DNA of 64,000 nucleotides from the NCBI RefSeq assembly GCF_003992065.1, contig NZ_RQUZ01000006.1, positions 62,001 to 126,000 on the forward strand, written 5' to 3'. Numbering within the stretch: the first letter of the stretch is position 1; every line of letters starts with the position of its first letter. The notes below the pieces were generated by a model. That model was not told where the DNA came from and ran no database searches. It was given only the letters and a program-made list of their open reading frames with translations. Below are positions 20,619-28,328 of this stretch, in pieces. This stretch comes from Veillonella seminalis (lineage in GTDB: Bacteria; Bacillota; Negativicutes; Veillonellales; Veillonellaceae). Made by a program: the position numbers and the translations under genes.

Positions 20619-21539
20619 ATGAATATTTGCGTAACCGGCGGAGCCGGCTTTATCGGATCACATCTTGTAGATGCACTTATCGAGCAAGGTCATAAGGTAT
20701 TGGTAATTGATAATTTGAGCACCGGCTGTCGCGATTTTGTGAATCCAAAAGCTCAATTTTTGGAAATGGATATTCGCGATAAAGTTTTCAGTAAGACATT
20801 GGTTGAATTCAAACCGGACTATGTATTCCATGAAGCGGCTCAAACTATGGTGCCGGCCTCTATGGAAGATCCGGCCTTTGATTGTGATGTTAATTTATTG
20901 GGACTCATTAATGTGTTGAATGCTTGCCGTGAAGCTTCCGTCAAAAAGATTATCATGCCTTCTTCGGCCGCCGTATATGGTGATTTGGCTACCTTACCGC
21001 TTACGGAAACGATGACCGGGCAGCCGTCGTCGTTTTACGGACTGACCAAATTGACCACGGAAAGTTATTTGCGTATTTATCACGAAGCCTTCGGTTTACC
21101 TTATATTTGCTTCCGCTATGCCAATGTATACGGCCCGCGCCAAGGCAATGGCGGTGAAGGCGGAGTAATCAGCATTTTCTGTGAACGTTTACAGGCTCAT
21201 AAGGATATCAGCATTTTCGGTGATGGTGAACAGACCCGAGATTTTGTTTATGTAGACGACGTGGTGGCGGCTAATTTGAAAGCTCTCGATAAACCTGACC
21301 TTGTTGGTGTAATTAATGTAAGTACGGAAGTCGGAACTTCGCTGAACGAATTGGTTGCGCAGTTTAAGAAATTAGTAAACCATACCTTTGATGTACACTA
21401 TGAAGAGGCACGTAAAGGGGATATAAAACACTCTTTATTAAGTACAAAAAAAATGATAAATGAGTTAGGTTTTTCAGCTAAAACCAAACTGGCTGACGGA
21501 TTGACAGCAACTTACAAATACTTCCATAACAAAATGTAA
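20619..21539 (+). CDS. NAD-dependent nucleotide-sugar epimerase (extended SDR)
   Basis: Rossmann-fold sugar-nucleotide epimerase/dehydratase of 306 residues. The NAD-binding GGAGFIGSH is at residues 7-15, the catalytic Ser-Ser-Ala segment near 115, and YGLTK (Tyr and Lys) near 140-144. It resembles UDP-glucose or UDP-N-acetylglucosamine 4-epimerases (the VYGPRQ motif near 166 is typical of the polysaccharide-synthesis branch). It is only 9 nt from brnQ. A second, more GalE-like gene is at 26401, so this one probably serves surface polysaccharide or lipopolysaccharide synthesis; the exact substrate cannot be told. Confidence 0.85.
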   Translation: MNICVTGGAGFIGSHLVDALIEQGHKVLVIDNLSTGCRDFVNPKAQFLEMDIRDKVFSKTLVEFKPDYVFHEAAQTMVPASMEDPAFDCDVNLLGLINVLNACREASVKKIIMPSSAAVYGDLATLPLTETMTGQPSSFYGLTKLTTESYLRIYHEAFGLPYICFRYANVYGPRQGNGGEGGVISIFCERLQAHKDISIFGDGEQTRDFVYVDDVVAANLKALDKPDLVGVINVSTEVGTSLNELVAQFKKLVNHTFDVHYEEARKGDIKHSLLSTKKMINELGFSAKTKLADGLTATYKYFHNKM

Positions 21540-21626
21540 TTATTGATGATTGATTTGTTATAGTCGGATAATTAGAGATTGTGGTACAATGGGAAGAGAA
21601 GTATTTGTTTTTGTGAGGAGATTGAA

Positions 21627-22226
21627 ATGGAGACCAAAAAACAAGAAGAAAAAAAGATTCAATACATAATTTGTCGTGTGTGCGGTTATATTGAAACGGC
21701 CGATAAAGCAGACCAACCATGTCCGGCTTGCGGTTTTCCAAAAACTGTTTGGGCAGAATATACGCCACGCAAATTGAATCCTACTCGTAAACGTTTATTA
21801 GATTTACATTTACATCCGATTGCGGTACATTTCCCAATCGCCGGTTCCGCTATGACGGTAGGCTTGCCTATTTTGGGTTTAATCGTACCTTACAGCTTGG
21901 CATTTCGTTTATTCGATTTCACTATGTTGGTATGCTTAGTAATGCCTTTATTGGTATTAATCGGCGGTATTTCCGGTTACATCGGCGGTAAACTTCGTTA
22001 TAAAACAACGACAGCACCGGTAATGAAATTCAAAATTTATTTATCCATTGTGTATTTCGTCTTGACGCTGATACAGGCGTATGTGGCATATTCCTATAAT
22101 GTGACGGCAAGTAATGCGTTGATTATAGCCTTCATCGGTGCGTTGGCATCGCTTTGTGCCGCTATTTTGGGCAAGAAAGGCTCTCATTTGTTTGCCGGCT
22201 TATTCGGACCATACGTACAGGGCTAA
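21627..22226 (+). CDS. Rubredoxin-like domain fused to DUF2231-type membrane protein
   Basis: A 199-residue two-part protein. Residues 10-42 form a rubredoxin-like metal knuckle: CRVC near 15-18 and CPAC near 33-36, which should bind one iron or zinc. Residues 55-199 contain four hydrophobic segments of the DUF2231 type, with the family hallmark HPIAVHFPI at the start. ATG 21627 is chosen because GTGAGGAG precedes it; the GTG at 21579 lies before that site. The fusion suggests an electron-transfer or oxygen/peroxide-protection protein in the membrane of an anaerobe, but no function is proven for the family. Confidence 0.8.
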   Translation: METKKQEEKKIQYIICRVCGYIETADKADQPCPACGFPKTVWAEYTPRKLNPTRKRLLDLHLHPIAVHFPIAGSAMTVGLPILGLIVPYSLAFRLFDFTMLVCLVMPLLVLIGGISGYIGGKLRYKTTTAPVMKFKIYLSIVYFVLTLIQAYVAYSYNVTASNALIIAFIGALASLCAAILGKKGSHLFAGLFGPYVQG

Positions 22227-22242
22227 TTGTTGCGTGTGAACT

Positions 22243-22310
22243 GAACCGTTTATAAAAGCGGTGCAGACATTCGGTGATCTATCGGTGATGCGGATAGAAC
22301 CGGTTATAAA
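22243..22310. repeat. Pair of 14-bp direct repeats
   Basis: GAACCGTTTATAAA (22243-22256) recurs as GAACCGGTTATAAA (22297-22310), 13 of 14 identical, with starts 54 bp apart. They lie between the rubredoxin-like gene and the nucleoid-associated protein gene and may be regulator sites or duplicated promoter parts. Confidence 0.45.
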
Positions 22311-22348
22311 TTAATCATATGCATTGTAAAATGTGTTAATATCGTTGG

Positions 22349-22393
22349 AGTGTCTTGTTTTCGTGTTGTTAATGCGAGGCAAGACACTTTTTT
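22349..22393 (+). terminator. Intrinsic terminator just upstream of the nucleoid-associated protein gene
   Basis: AGTGTCTTG (22349-22357) pairs with CAAGACACT (22380-22388) across a 22-base loop, followed by six Ts. It ends only about 20 nt before the start codon at 22413, leaving room for a ribosome-binding site but not a promoter. Either the downstream gene relies on read-through, or this is a leader attenuator. Confidence 0.75.
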
Positions 22394-22412
22394 ATCCATC
22401 TAAGGAGCAGCT

Positions 22413-23411
22413 ATGCAAATCAATCGTGCAGTTTTACAGATTTTGGATTTTTCATCGTCATTGGCGGTATATTCGGAAAATGAATTAAATATGGGCGAGG
22501 AGGCTTTACAGGACTATGTGAGCGCTCATGTTATGAAGGGCATTAAAGATCCGGGACTCAGAACCGGTTATTTAAATGAAACAAGTCATTTAGGCCAATT
22601 ATTGGTGCAATACCGTGACGGCCTTACGGATATTACGAAAGTCGGCAAAGAGCTAGGTGAAACTATCTTTAATTATATGAAACAGGCCACAGATCCTGTG
22701 ATTATTGATACCATTATTTGTGAAGCTGCCGAAAATCATCGCTATTTGTGTATTTTGCTCTGTCAGGCTCATGATGCGTATACGCATCAACTGTTTAACG
22801 AGGAAGACGGCTCCTTAACCACCGAATTGATTCCGAATCGTGCTGTTTTGCCGAGTCCCACCCAAAAATTGCGGTCCTTTTGTGCCATTGATCTGGAAGA
22901 TTTTTCAGTACGCCTGTTTGAACACAAAGGGGAATATGACGGTGAAGCTGTTTATATTTTAGGTGATAAAGTATTGCAAATAGGGACGAATCCTTCATCT
23001 CGCGATACGGTGGCGAAAGTTCGCCGAATTGTGGATAAAGTGGCAAAAGCACATGAAGGCGACGGCGTGGAAGAATTGGTGAAAGTTCGTTCCATGATTT
23101 CTAAAAATGCGGAAGTATCGGACACGTTAAATCCGGAAACCATTGTGGATACGGTGTTTGCCAATCAACCGCAACAAAAAGAAGCGGCTAAGAAGGCTTT
23201 GGCTGAGCAGGATATGTTGCGGCCTTTGCCGGTGAATCGTGAATTTGCCGCCAAAGTGGGGGAAAAACATAAGATTAAAACCGACACGGGCATTGAAATC
23301 AGCTTTCCTGTAGAATACATGAAAAATAGTGATTTTATTGAAATTGTAACGAATCCGGATGGGACTTTAAGGATTGAGCTCAAAAATATAAGTAAAATTT
23401 TGAATAAGTAA
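22413..23411 (+). CDS. Nucleoid-associated protein, NdpA/YejK family
   Basis: A 332-residue protein of the 37-kDa nucleoid-associated family (PF04245). The family-like N-terminus (AVLQILDFSSSLAVYSENELN) and the late segment IKTDTGIEISFPVEYM are visible. In E. coli the family member YejK coats DNA and interacts with topoisomerases; here a nucleoid role is inferred from family only. The start has TAAGGAG upstream. It stands alone, preceded by a terminator at 22349-22393 and followed by 144 nt of AT-rich DNA before ybaK. Confidence 0.8.
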   Translation: MQINRAVLQILDFSSSLAVYSENELNMGEEALQDYVSAHVMKGIKDPGLRTGYLNETSHLGQLLVQYRDGLTDITKVGKELGETIFNYMKQATDPVIIDTIICEAAENHRYLCILLCQAHDAYTHQLFNEEDGSLTTELIPNRAVLPSPTQKLRSFCAIDLEDFSVRLFEHKGEYDGEAVYILGDKVLQIGTNPSSRDTVAKVRRIVDKVAKAHEGDGVEELVKVRSMISKNAEVSDTLNPETIVDTVFANQPQQKEAAKKALAEQDMLRPLPVNREFAAKVGEKHKIKTDTGIEISFPVEYMKNSDFIEIVTNPDGTLRIELKNISKILNK

Positions 23412-23486
23412 TAATATATTAAAATATGAATAAATAATCGTTAATCATCATAAAAGTTGATTTATAATGCGAAAGATTTCATAAAT

Positions 23487-23509
23487 ATTCAGCTGTTTTT
23501 CAGCTGAAT
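23487..23509. promoter_or_regulatory. Perfect 9-bp hairpin or dyad upstream of ybaK
   Basis: ATTCAGCTG (23487-23495) and CAGCTGAAT (23501-23509) are exact inverted repeats around TTTTT. No T-run follows, so an operator or leader hairpin is more likely than a terminator. The centre of each arm is the six-base palindrome CAGCTG. Confidence 0.5.
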
Positions 23510-23543
23510 TGTAGTAAAATTTTAAATGAAACTGTAGTAAAAT
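23510..23543. repeat. Two identical 11-bp direct repeats before ybaK
   Basis: TGTAGTAAAAT occurs at 23510-23520 and again at 23533-23543, 23 bp apart and directly after the hairpin at 23487-23509. Both copies lie within 50 bp of the ybaK start, where promoter elements are expected. They could be tandem operator half-sites or a small duplication. Confidence 0.5.
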
Positions 23544-23555
23544 ATAAAAGGAACG

Positions 23556-24050
23556 ATGAACGTGAGTAAGAAAGAGCATAAAAAAACAAACGCTATGCGC
23601 ATGTTGGACACGCATAAAATCGGGTATGAGGTATTGGCCTATGAATGGGAAGAAGGCCGCGGTGCTGGTGTCCATGTAGCGGAAGAATTGCACTTGCCGG
23701 AAGCACAAGTTTTTAAAACGTTGGTCGGTAAGGGTAATGTGACGGGCCCGGTGGTGTTTTGTATTCCGGTAGCAGCCGAATTGGATCTTAAGCAGGCCGC
23801 ACGGGTGAGTGGCAATAAATCGGTGGAGTTAATCGCAGTCAAAGATTTATTGGGGCTTACCGGTTATTTGCGAGGCGGCTGTTCACCGGTGGGGATGAAA
23901 AAGCTATTTCCCACCTATTTTGATGCTACCATGGCAACGTTTGATCAAATTTATGTGAGTGCCGGTTTACGCGGTATGCAGATTAAAGTGAATCCGAAGG
24001 ATTTGCAGTCCGTAGTAGATGCTCAGTTCGAACCGTTAACAATGAACTGA
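23556..24050 (+). CDS. ybaK: Cys-tRNA(Pro)/Cys-tRNA(Cys) deacylase YbaK/EbsC
   Basis: Trans-editing hydrolase that removes cysteine mis-attached to tRNA-Pro by prolyl-tRNA synthetase. It has 164 residues, normal for the family. The conserved Lys lies in QVFKTLVGK near residue 53, and the GGCSPVGMKK motif near 108-117. ATG 23556 has AAAAGGA upstream; the GTG at 23562 is a close alternative. Thirty nt later rnhA begins. Confidence 0.93.
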   Translation: MNVSKKEHKKTNAMRMLDTHKIGYEVLAYEWEEGRGAGVHVAEELHLPEAQVFKTLVGKGNVTGPVVFCIPVAAELDLKQAARVSGNKSVELIAVKDLLGLTGYLRGGCSPVGMKKLFPTYFDATMATFDQIYVSAGLRGMQIKVNPKDLQSVVDAQFEPLTMN

Positions 24051-24079
24051 TTACAGTTATTCTAGAATAAGGAGCTTAT

Positions 24080-24817
24080 ATGGGTAAAAAGTATTATGCC
24101 GTCAGAGCGGGGAGAGTGCGGGGAATTTATGATTCTTGGGCTGCTTGCGAGCGCCAGGTAAAAGGCTATGGTGGAGCTGTTTACAAATCGTTTATGTCAA
24201 AACAGGAGGCGGAAGCCTTCATGCAGGAAGACATTGCACCGATTAAAGGTATGTCTATGGAGGAGTATTTAGCTACGGCTAAGGCCAGCAAACGACGTAC
24301 GCCGCGTCGTCGCAAAGTGACTTCAAGTGTTCAAAACGATATAACCGATGCTTCCGATGATATGGCGGCCATCTTGGCTGATTTGGGACCAAAAAGTGCG
24401 GTAGCCTTTATTGATGGGAGTTTTGACAAAACAAATAATGTGGTAGGTACCGGTGGCATATTGTTTTATGAGGGGCAAGAAGAAACGTTTTCATTCGGTA
24501 CGGATAAGCCGATGTACACCGCTTATTGGAATGTAGCCGGTGAACTTTTGGGGGCCATGCATGTCATTGAGGCCGCGGTAGCCAAGCAGGCCAAAGAAAT
24601 CCATATTTATTACGATTATATGGGTATTGAAATGTGGGCCACGGGGCGTTGGAAGGCCAATAATCCGCTTACCCAATATTATGCGGAGTTTATGTTGAAC
24701 AGTCGCCGTCAGATTAAGACGGTCTTTCACAAGGTGGTAGCCCATACGGGCGTTGCCTACAATGAAAAAGCAGATGCCCTGGCTAAAGCAGGCACGACAA
24801 AGTTGATTGAGTTATGA
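24080..24817 (+). CDS. rnhA: Ribonuclease HI with N-terminal hybrid-binding domain
   Basis: Cleaves RNA in RNA-DNA hybrids (R-loops, replication primers). Residues 1-50 form the caulimovirus-type hybrid-binding domain (YYAVRAGRVRGIYDSW, GGAVYKSF), joined by a basic linker (SKRRTPRRRK) to an RNase HI fold from about residue 110. The four catalytic acids are visible: Asp in FIDGSFD, Glu in NVAGELLG, Asp in YYDYMGIE and Asp in NEKADALAK. The length of 245 residues fits this two-domain type. Confidence 0.93.
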   Translation: MGKKYYAVRAGRVRGIYDSWAACERQVKGYGGAVYKSFMSKQEAEAFMQEDIAPIKGMSMEEYLATAKASKRRTPRRRKVTSSVQNDITDASDDMAAILADLGPKSAVAFIDGSFDKTNNVVGTGGILFYEGQEETFSFGTDKPMYTAYWNVAGELLGAMHVIEAAVAKQAKEIHIYYDYMGIEMWATGRWKANNPLTQYYAEFMLNSRRQIKTVFHKVVAHTGVAYNEKADALAKAGTTKLIEL

Positions 24818-24848
24818 ATAAAATGTATGGCACTCTTCGGTTTTTCTA

Positions 24849-24877
24849 TTGCGTCATGAATGTGAGCAAGGTACAAT
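24849..24877 (+). promoter_or_regulatory. Vegetative promoter for pgi
   Basis: TTGCGT (24849-24854) and TACAAT (24872-24877) are spaced by exactly 17 bp, giving transcription from about 24884 and a short leader before the AAAGGAGGAG of pgi. The match to the sigma-70/sigma-A consensus is good. Confidence 0.7.
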
Positions 24878-24906
24878 AAAAAGAGTGATTAAAAGGAGGA
24901 GTTTCA

Positions 24907-26346
24907 ATGAAAAAAATCATTTTACCATCCGGTTTTACATTTGATTATACAAACTTGTTTACATCTTGGGGTGTAACTGAAGCTGATGTTCATACTTATT
25001 TTGATTCTATTGCCGGCGCTGTAAAAGCGGCCGTTCGTGTTCGTTCCACCGGTATTGTGGACGGTCATTTGTCTAAAGACGGTCAGCCTGAAGCCGTATT
25101 ATTCCCACAACTTCCGTATATTGAAGATAAAAATCTCAATAATGAAACGGTGTTAAAGCGTTTGGAAGATTTAGGCCGACATGCTAAAGAAAAAGTGGAT
25201 GCTGTTGTAAGTTTTGGTATCGGCGGCTCTTATTTGGGCGGTAAGGTACTGTTTGATGTTCACTGCGGTGAATTTTGGAATCAGAAGTCCGAAGCTGAAC
25301 GTGACGGCTATCCGAAATTATATTCCAGCGGTAACAATGTGGATCCGCTTCGCACTAATGAATTAATTGCAACGTTAAAACGCAGTGCCGCTCATAAAGG
25401 TGCACCATATACGGTTATGCTCATTTTGATTTCCAAGTCCGGTTCAACCATTGAACCGATGTCCAACTTTATGGTTGTACAGAAAGCTTTGCAAGAGGCC
25501 GGTATTGGTGTGGAAGTGGTAGCCGTTACCGATCCTCGTACCGATGATAAGGAAACATTGCTTCATAAATTGGCTGTTCAACAGAATTGGCCTACCTTTG
25601 CCGTACCTGACGGTGTGGGCGGACGTTTTTCCGTATTTACGGAAGTAGGTCTTATTATTGGCGCCGTTGTAGGTTTTAATATTCGTGAATTTTTAAATGG
25701 TGCCAAAGCCATGGATGAAGCCTGCCAAGGCGGTGACCCACTTAAAAATCCGGCCTTGTTAAATGCGGTATTAAAATATATTGCCGCCGAAAAATACGGT
25801 CGAATCATTGAAATCATGATGCCTTACGGCGATTCTTTAAAATCCTTGTCTGAATGGTATGTACAGCTCTTGGCTGAATCATTGGGCAAACATCAGCCGA
25901 AAACCGACGGTCGTTACGGTCGTACGCCGGTGGTAGCCGTGGGGACGACGGATATGCATGCTCAAACGCAGGAACATCAAGAAGGCCGTTTGAACAAAAT
26001 CGTATCGTTTGTGAAAGTAAAAGATTGGGGTACTGAGGCAGTTGTACCGCATACTTATGATGAATATAAACCTCTTAAAGCATTCAGCGGTTTGGATCTT
26101 GGGGTTATTTTAAATACCGCTTTAGAAGCCAATAGTGAAGCTTTAACAGGCGATAAACGCTTTAATGTGACCTATGAGTTACCGACTTTATCGGCCTTCC
26201 ATTTAGGTGAATTTATGTTCATGCTTTGCTGGGCTATTTTCTATGAAGGTCAATTGGCCGGTGTAGATGCGTTCAATCAACCGGGTGTTGAAGTGTACAA
26301 AAAATTATTGGGACCTAAATTGGCGGCGCATCAAGCGGAAAAATAA
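24907..26346 (+). CDS. pgi: Glucose-6-phosphate isomerase
   Basis: Interconverts glucose 6-phosphate and fructose 6-phosphate. It has 479 residues of the two-SIS-domain type. Sugar-phosphate binding motifs are FGIGGSYLGGK near residue 98 and ISKSGSTIEP near 176; the catalytic Glu region GGRFSVFTEVG is near 238. The N-terminus (MKKIILPSG) follows AAAGGAGGAG. Beside galE (54 nt downstream), it could help feed hexose phosphate into UDP-sugar synthesis. Confidence 0.95.
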   Translation: MKKIILPSGFTFDYTNLFTSWGVTEADVHTYFDSIAGAVKAAVRVRSTGIVDGHLSKDGQPEAVLFPQLPYIEDKNLNNETVLKRLEDLGRHAKEKVDAVVSFGIGGSYLGGKVLFDVHCGEFWNQKSEAERDGYPKLYSSGNNVDPLRTNELIATLKRSAAHKGAPYTVMLILISKSGSTIEPMSNFMVVQKALQEAGIGVEVVAVTDPRTDDKETLLHKLAVQQNWPTFAVPDGVGGRFSVFTEVGLIIGAVVGFNIREFLNGAKAMDEACQGGDPLKNPALLNAVLKYIAAEKYGRIIEIMMPYGDSLKSLSEWYVQLLAESLGKHQPKTDGRYGRTPVVAVGTTDMHAQTQEHQEGRLNKIVSFVKVKDWGTEAVVPHTYDEYKPLKAFSGLDLGVILNTALEANSEALTGDKRFNVTYELPTLSAFHLGEFMFMLCWAIFYEGQLAGVDAFNQPGVEVYKKLLGPKLAAHQAEK

Positions 26347-26400
26347 GGTACAGCTTGAGAATCAAATGAAAATCTGCATTTGGGTTTAGGGAGGATTATT

Positions 26401-27390
26401 ATGAAAATTTTAGTTACCGGTGGGGCCGGCTATATCGGCAGTCATACGGTTCGTGCTTTGCAAAAAGCAGGGCATACACCGATTGTTTTGGATAATTTAT
26501 CGCGCGGTCATGTAGAATCATTGCCTGAAGGTGTTGAGTTTATTAACATGGACATCGCTGATGCGGGTTTAGCCGACATTTTAAAAGCTAAAGGCATTGA
26601 AGGCGTTATGCACTTTGCGGCACACTCTCAAGTGGGTGAATCTATGGTAAACCCGATGATTTATTATGAAAACAATGTGGTAGGATCCTTCCGACTCATT
26701 GAATCGGTGCGCAAAGCCGGCGTAAAATATTTTGTATTTTCCTCTACGGCTGCCGTTTACGGTGAACCTGAAGTGGTACCTATTAAAGAAGATGCCCGTT
26801 TGGCACCAACCAATGTTTACGGTCGTACAAAACTCATGATTGAACAGATGTTGCGTGATTACAGTGATATTTACGGTTTGCGTTATGTAGCTTTGCGTTA
26901 CTTTAACGCAGCCGGTGCCGATCAAAGCGGTGAAATCGGTGAAGATCATACACCGGAAACTCATTTGATTCCGCTTATTTTGGAAGCCGCTTTGGGTAAA
27001 CGTGCCAATATTACGATTTTCGGTACCGATTATGATACGGCTGACGGTACTTGTGTACGTGATTATATTCATGTAACCGATTTGGCATCGGCTCATATTT
27101 TAAGTATGGAATATTTGCGCGACGGCGGTGAATCCAATTACTTTAATTTGGGAACCGGCAACGGTTTCAGCGTTAAAGAAATTGTTGATACTACAAAGTC
27201 TGTCACAGGCGTGGATTTTCCTGTAGCTATCGGCGAACGTCGTGCCGGTGATCCGGGGACATTGATTGCGTCTTCGGAAAAGGCCCGGACTGTTTTGGGA
27301 TGGAAGCCGACACACAGCGAAGTATCTCAGGTTATCGGGGATGCTTGGCAATGGCATAAAAATCATCCAAACGGTTATACAAAAGAATAA
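26401..27390 (+). CDS. galE: UDP-glucose 4-epimerase GalE
   Basis: Interconverts UDP-glucose and UDP-galactose with bound NAD. It has 329 residues of the extended short-chain dehydrogenase type. GGAGYIGSH is at residues 7-15, STAAVYG near 117-123 with the catalytic Ser/Thr, and YGRTK near 140-144. The segment RYFNAAGAD (near 170) is characteristic of GalE. ATG 26401 follows AGGGAGG; the TTG at 26380 is upstream of that site. It probably supplies UDP-galactose for lipopolysaccharide or other surface sugars. Confidence 0.94.
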   Translation: MKILVTGGAGYIGSHTVRALQKAGHTPIVLDNLSRGHVESLPEGVEFINMDIADAGLADILKAKGIEGVMHFAAHSQVGESMVNPMIYYENNVVGSFRLIESVRKAGVKYFVFSSTAAVYGEPEVVPIKEDARLAPTNVYGRTKLMIEQMLRDYSDIYGLRYVALRYFNAAGADQSGEIGEDHTPETHLIPLILEAALGKRANITIFGTDYDTADGTCVRDYIHVTDLASAHILSMEYLRDGGESNYFNLGTGNGFSVKEIVDTTKSVTGVDFPVAIGERRAGDPGTLIASSEKARTVLGWKPTHSEVSQVIGDAWQWHKNHPNGYTKE

Positions 27391-27404
27391 AGGACTGTGA
27401 TATT

Positions 27405-28202
27405 ATGAATAGACTGTCTCTGCAAGAAATGCGAAATTTGTTAATTAAGAAAGGTCGCCTCTTGTACGGGGCGGTCTTTTTATTTTGCCTCGTTTGTCTG
27501 TATGGTTTATATACCTCGCAATGGACCAAGGTCAGTGACTTGGCGGAATCTCGTGAAGTTGACAGAGGGCATTCCGGAGCTATGAACTCCGATGATAAAA
27601 ATGGACGTGGCGGAGCGATTGCGGGCAATTCTTATCGCACTTTAGCGGATGGTAAGAAGACATTAACGGATGACGGGAGAAAGGGAAATACTAAGTCCGG
27701 CGATAATGAAGTGCTTGCGCCCCCGGTCATGAGTTTAACCGCTGCTTTAAGAGGGCACCCTTTAGATAATCCGTTTACTCATCCTTTACTGAATGCGGAT
27801 ATGACGGCAGCAGGGGAAAGTGCCACCAACCGAATAGTTGGCACAACGAATACCGCGGACAGACGTAATACATCCGGGGGAAGCGGGAATGCTCCATATG
27901 GCAGTACTAGTATTAGTAGCGGTTATTCGGATAATACCGGCCGCAGCTTCGGCCGGAGAAGCCACAATTCCATATACGTCGGCAGTGGCGGTGGGGATGC
28001 GGCTGTACCGAAATCCGGGGATGATATAAAGGTTACGGGCATTATTACCGGATCATCGCCGATGGTCATCTTAAGCAGTGCCGGCGGTGAGGGCTGTTAC
28101 GGCATCGGGGAAGGACCGTCAGGGGTTACGGTACAACAGATAACGGCCGGGGCTGTATTAATAAGCGACTCTGGCGCTACTCGCTGGCTATATGTTGATT
28201 GA
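27405..28202 (+). CDS. Single-pass membrane protein with PilP/GspC-like C-terminal domain
   Basis: A 265-residue protein with one membrane segment (about residues 22-41, LLYGAVFLFCLVCLYGLY), a long Gly/Ser/Asn-rich periplasmic stretch (about 50-205) and a compact C-terminal domain (IKVTGIITGSSPMVIL ... GEGPSGVTVQQI ... LYVD). That last part has the beta-strand rhythm of the homology region of PilP and GspC, which contact secretins. Since the next gene is a secretin, a secretin-partner role is likely but not certain. ATG 27405 has AAAGGA upstream. Its stop codon lies in the first unit of the tandem repeat at 28194-28322. Confidence 0.65.
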   Translation: MNRLSLQEMRNLLIKKGRLLYGAVFLFCLVCLYGLYTSQWTKVSDLAESREVDRGHSGAMNSDDKNGRGGAIAGNSYRTLADGKKTLTDDGRKGNTKSGDNEVLAPPVMSLTAALRGHPLDNPFTHPLLNADMTAAGESATNRIVGTTNTADRRNTSGGSGNAPYGSTSISSGYSDNTGRSFGRRSHNSIYVGSGGGDAAVPKSGDDIKVTGIITGSSPMVILSSAGGEGCYGIGEGPSGVTVQQITAGAVLISDSGATRWLYVD

Positions 28203-28322
28203 AGGCGAAGATTAGACTGATCGAAGAATAAGATCAGGTTGATTGAAAAATAAAATTAGATTGATTAAATAAGAGTGGGTTAATTGAAAAATAAGGGTAG
28301 GTTTATTGACCGAAGTAAGGGA
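28194..28322. repeat. Six-unit degenerate 22-bp tandem repeat starting on a stop codon
   Basis: Units begin at 28194, 28216, 28238, 28260, 28279 and 28301, spaced 22, 22, 22, 19 and 22 bp. The core reads GTTGATTGAAAAATAAG with substitutions. The first unit contains the last codons and TGA stop of the PilP-like gene; the last runs up to the secretin start region. There are no unique spacers and the units are diverged, so it is not a CRISPR array. Confidence 0.7.
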
Positions 28323-28328
28323 TTAGTA

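Noticed and set aside
23396-23445. A fifth stop-anchored repeat after the NdpA-like gene
   Set aside because: Similarity (11 of 15 over a 26-bp period) is within what very AT-rich DNA gives by chance.
28194-28322. CRISPR-like array
   Set aside because: Units are contiguous and degenerate with no unique spacers and no cas genes nearby; better described as a tandem repeat.
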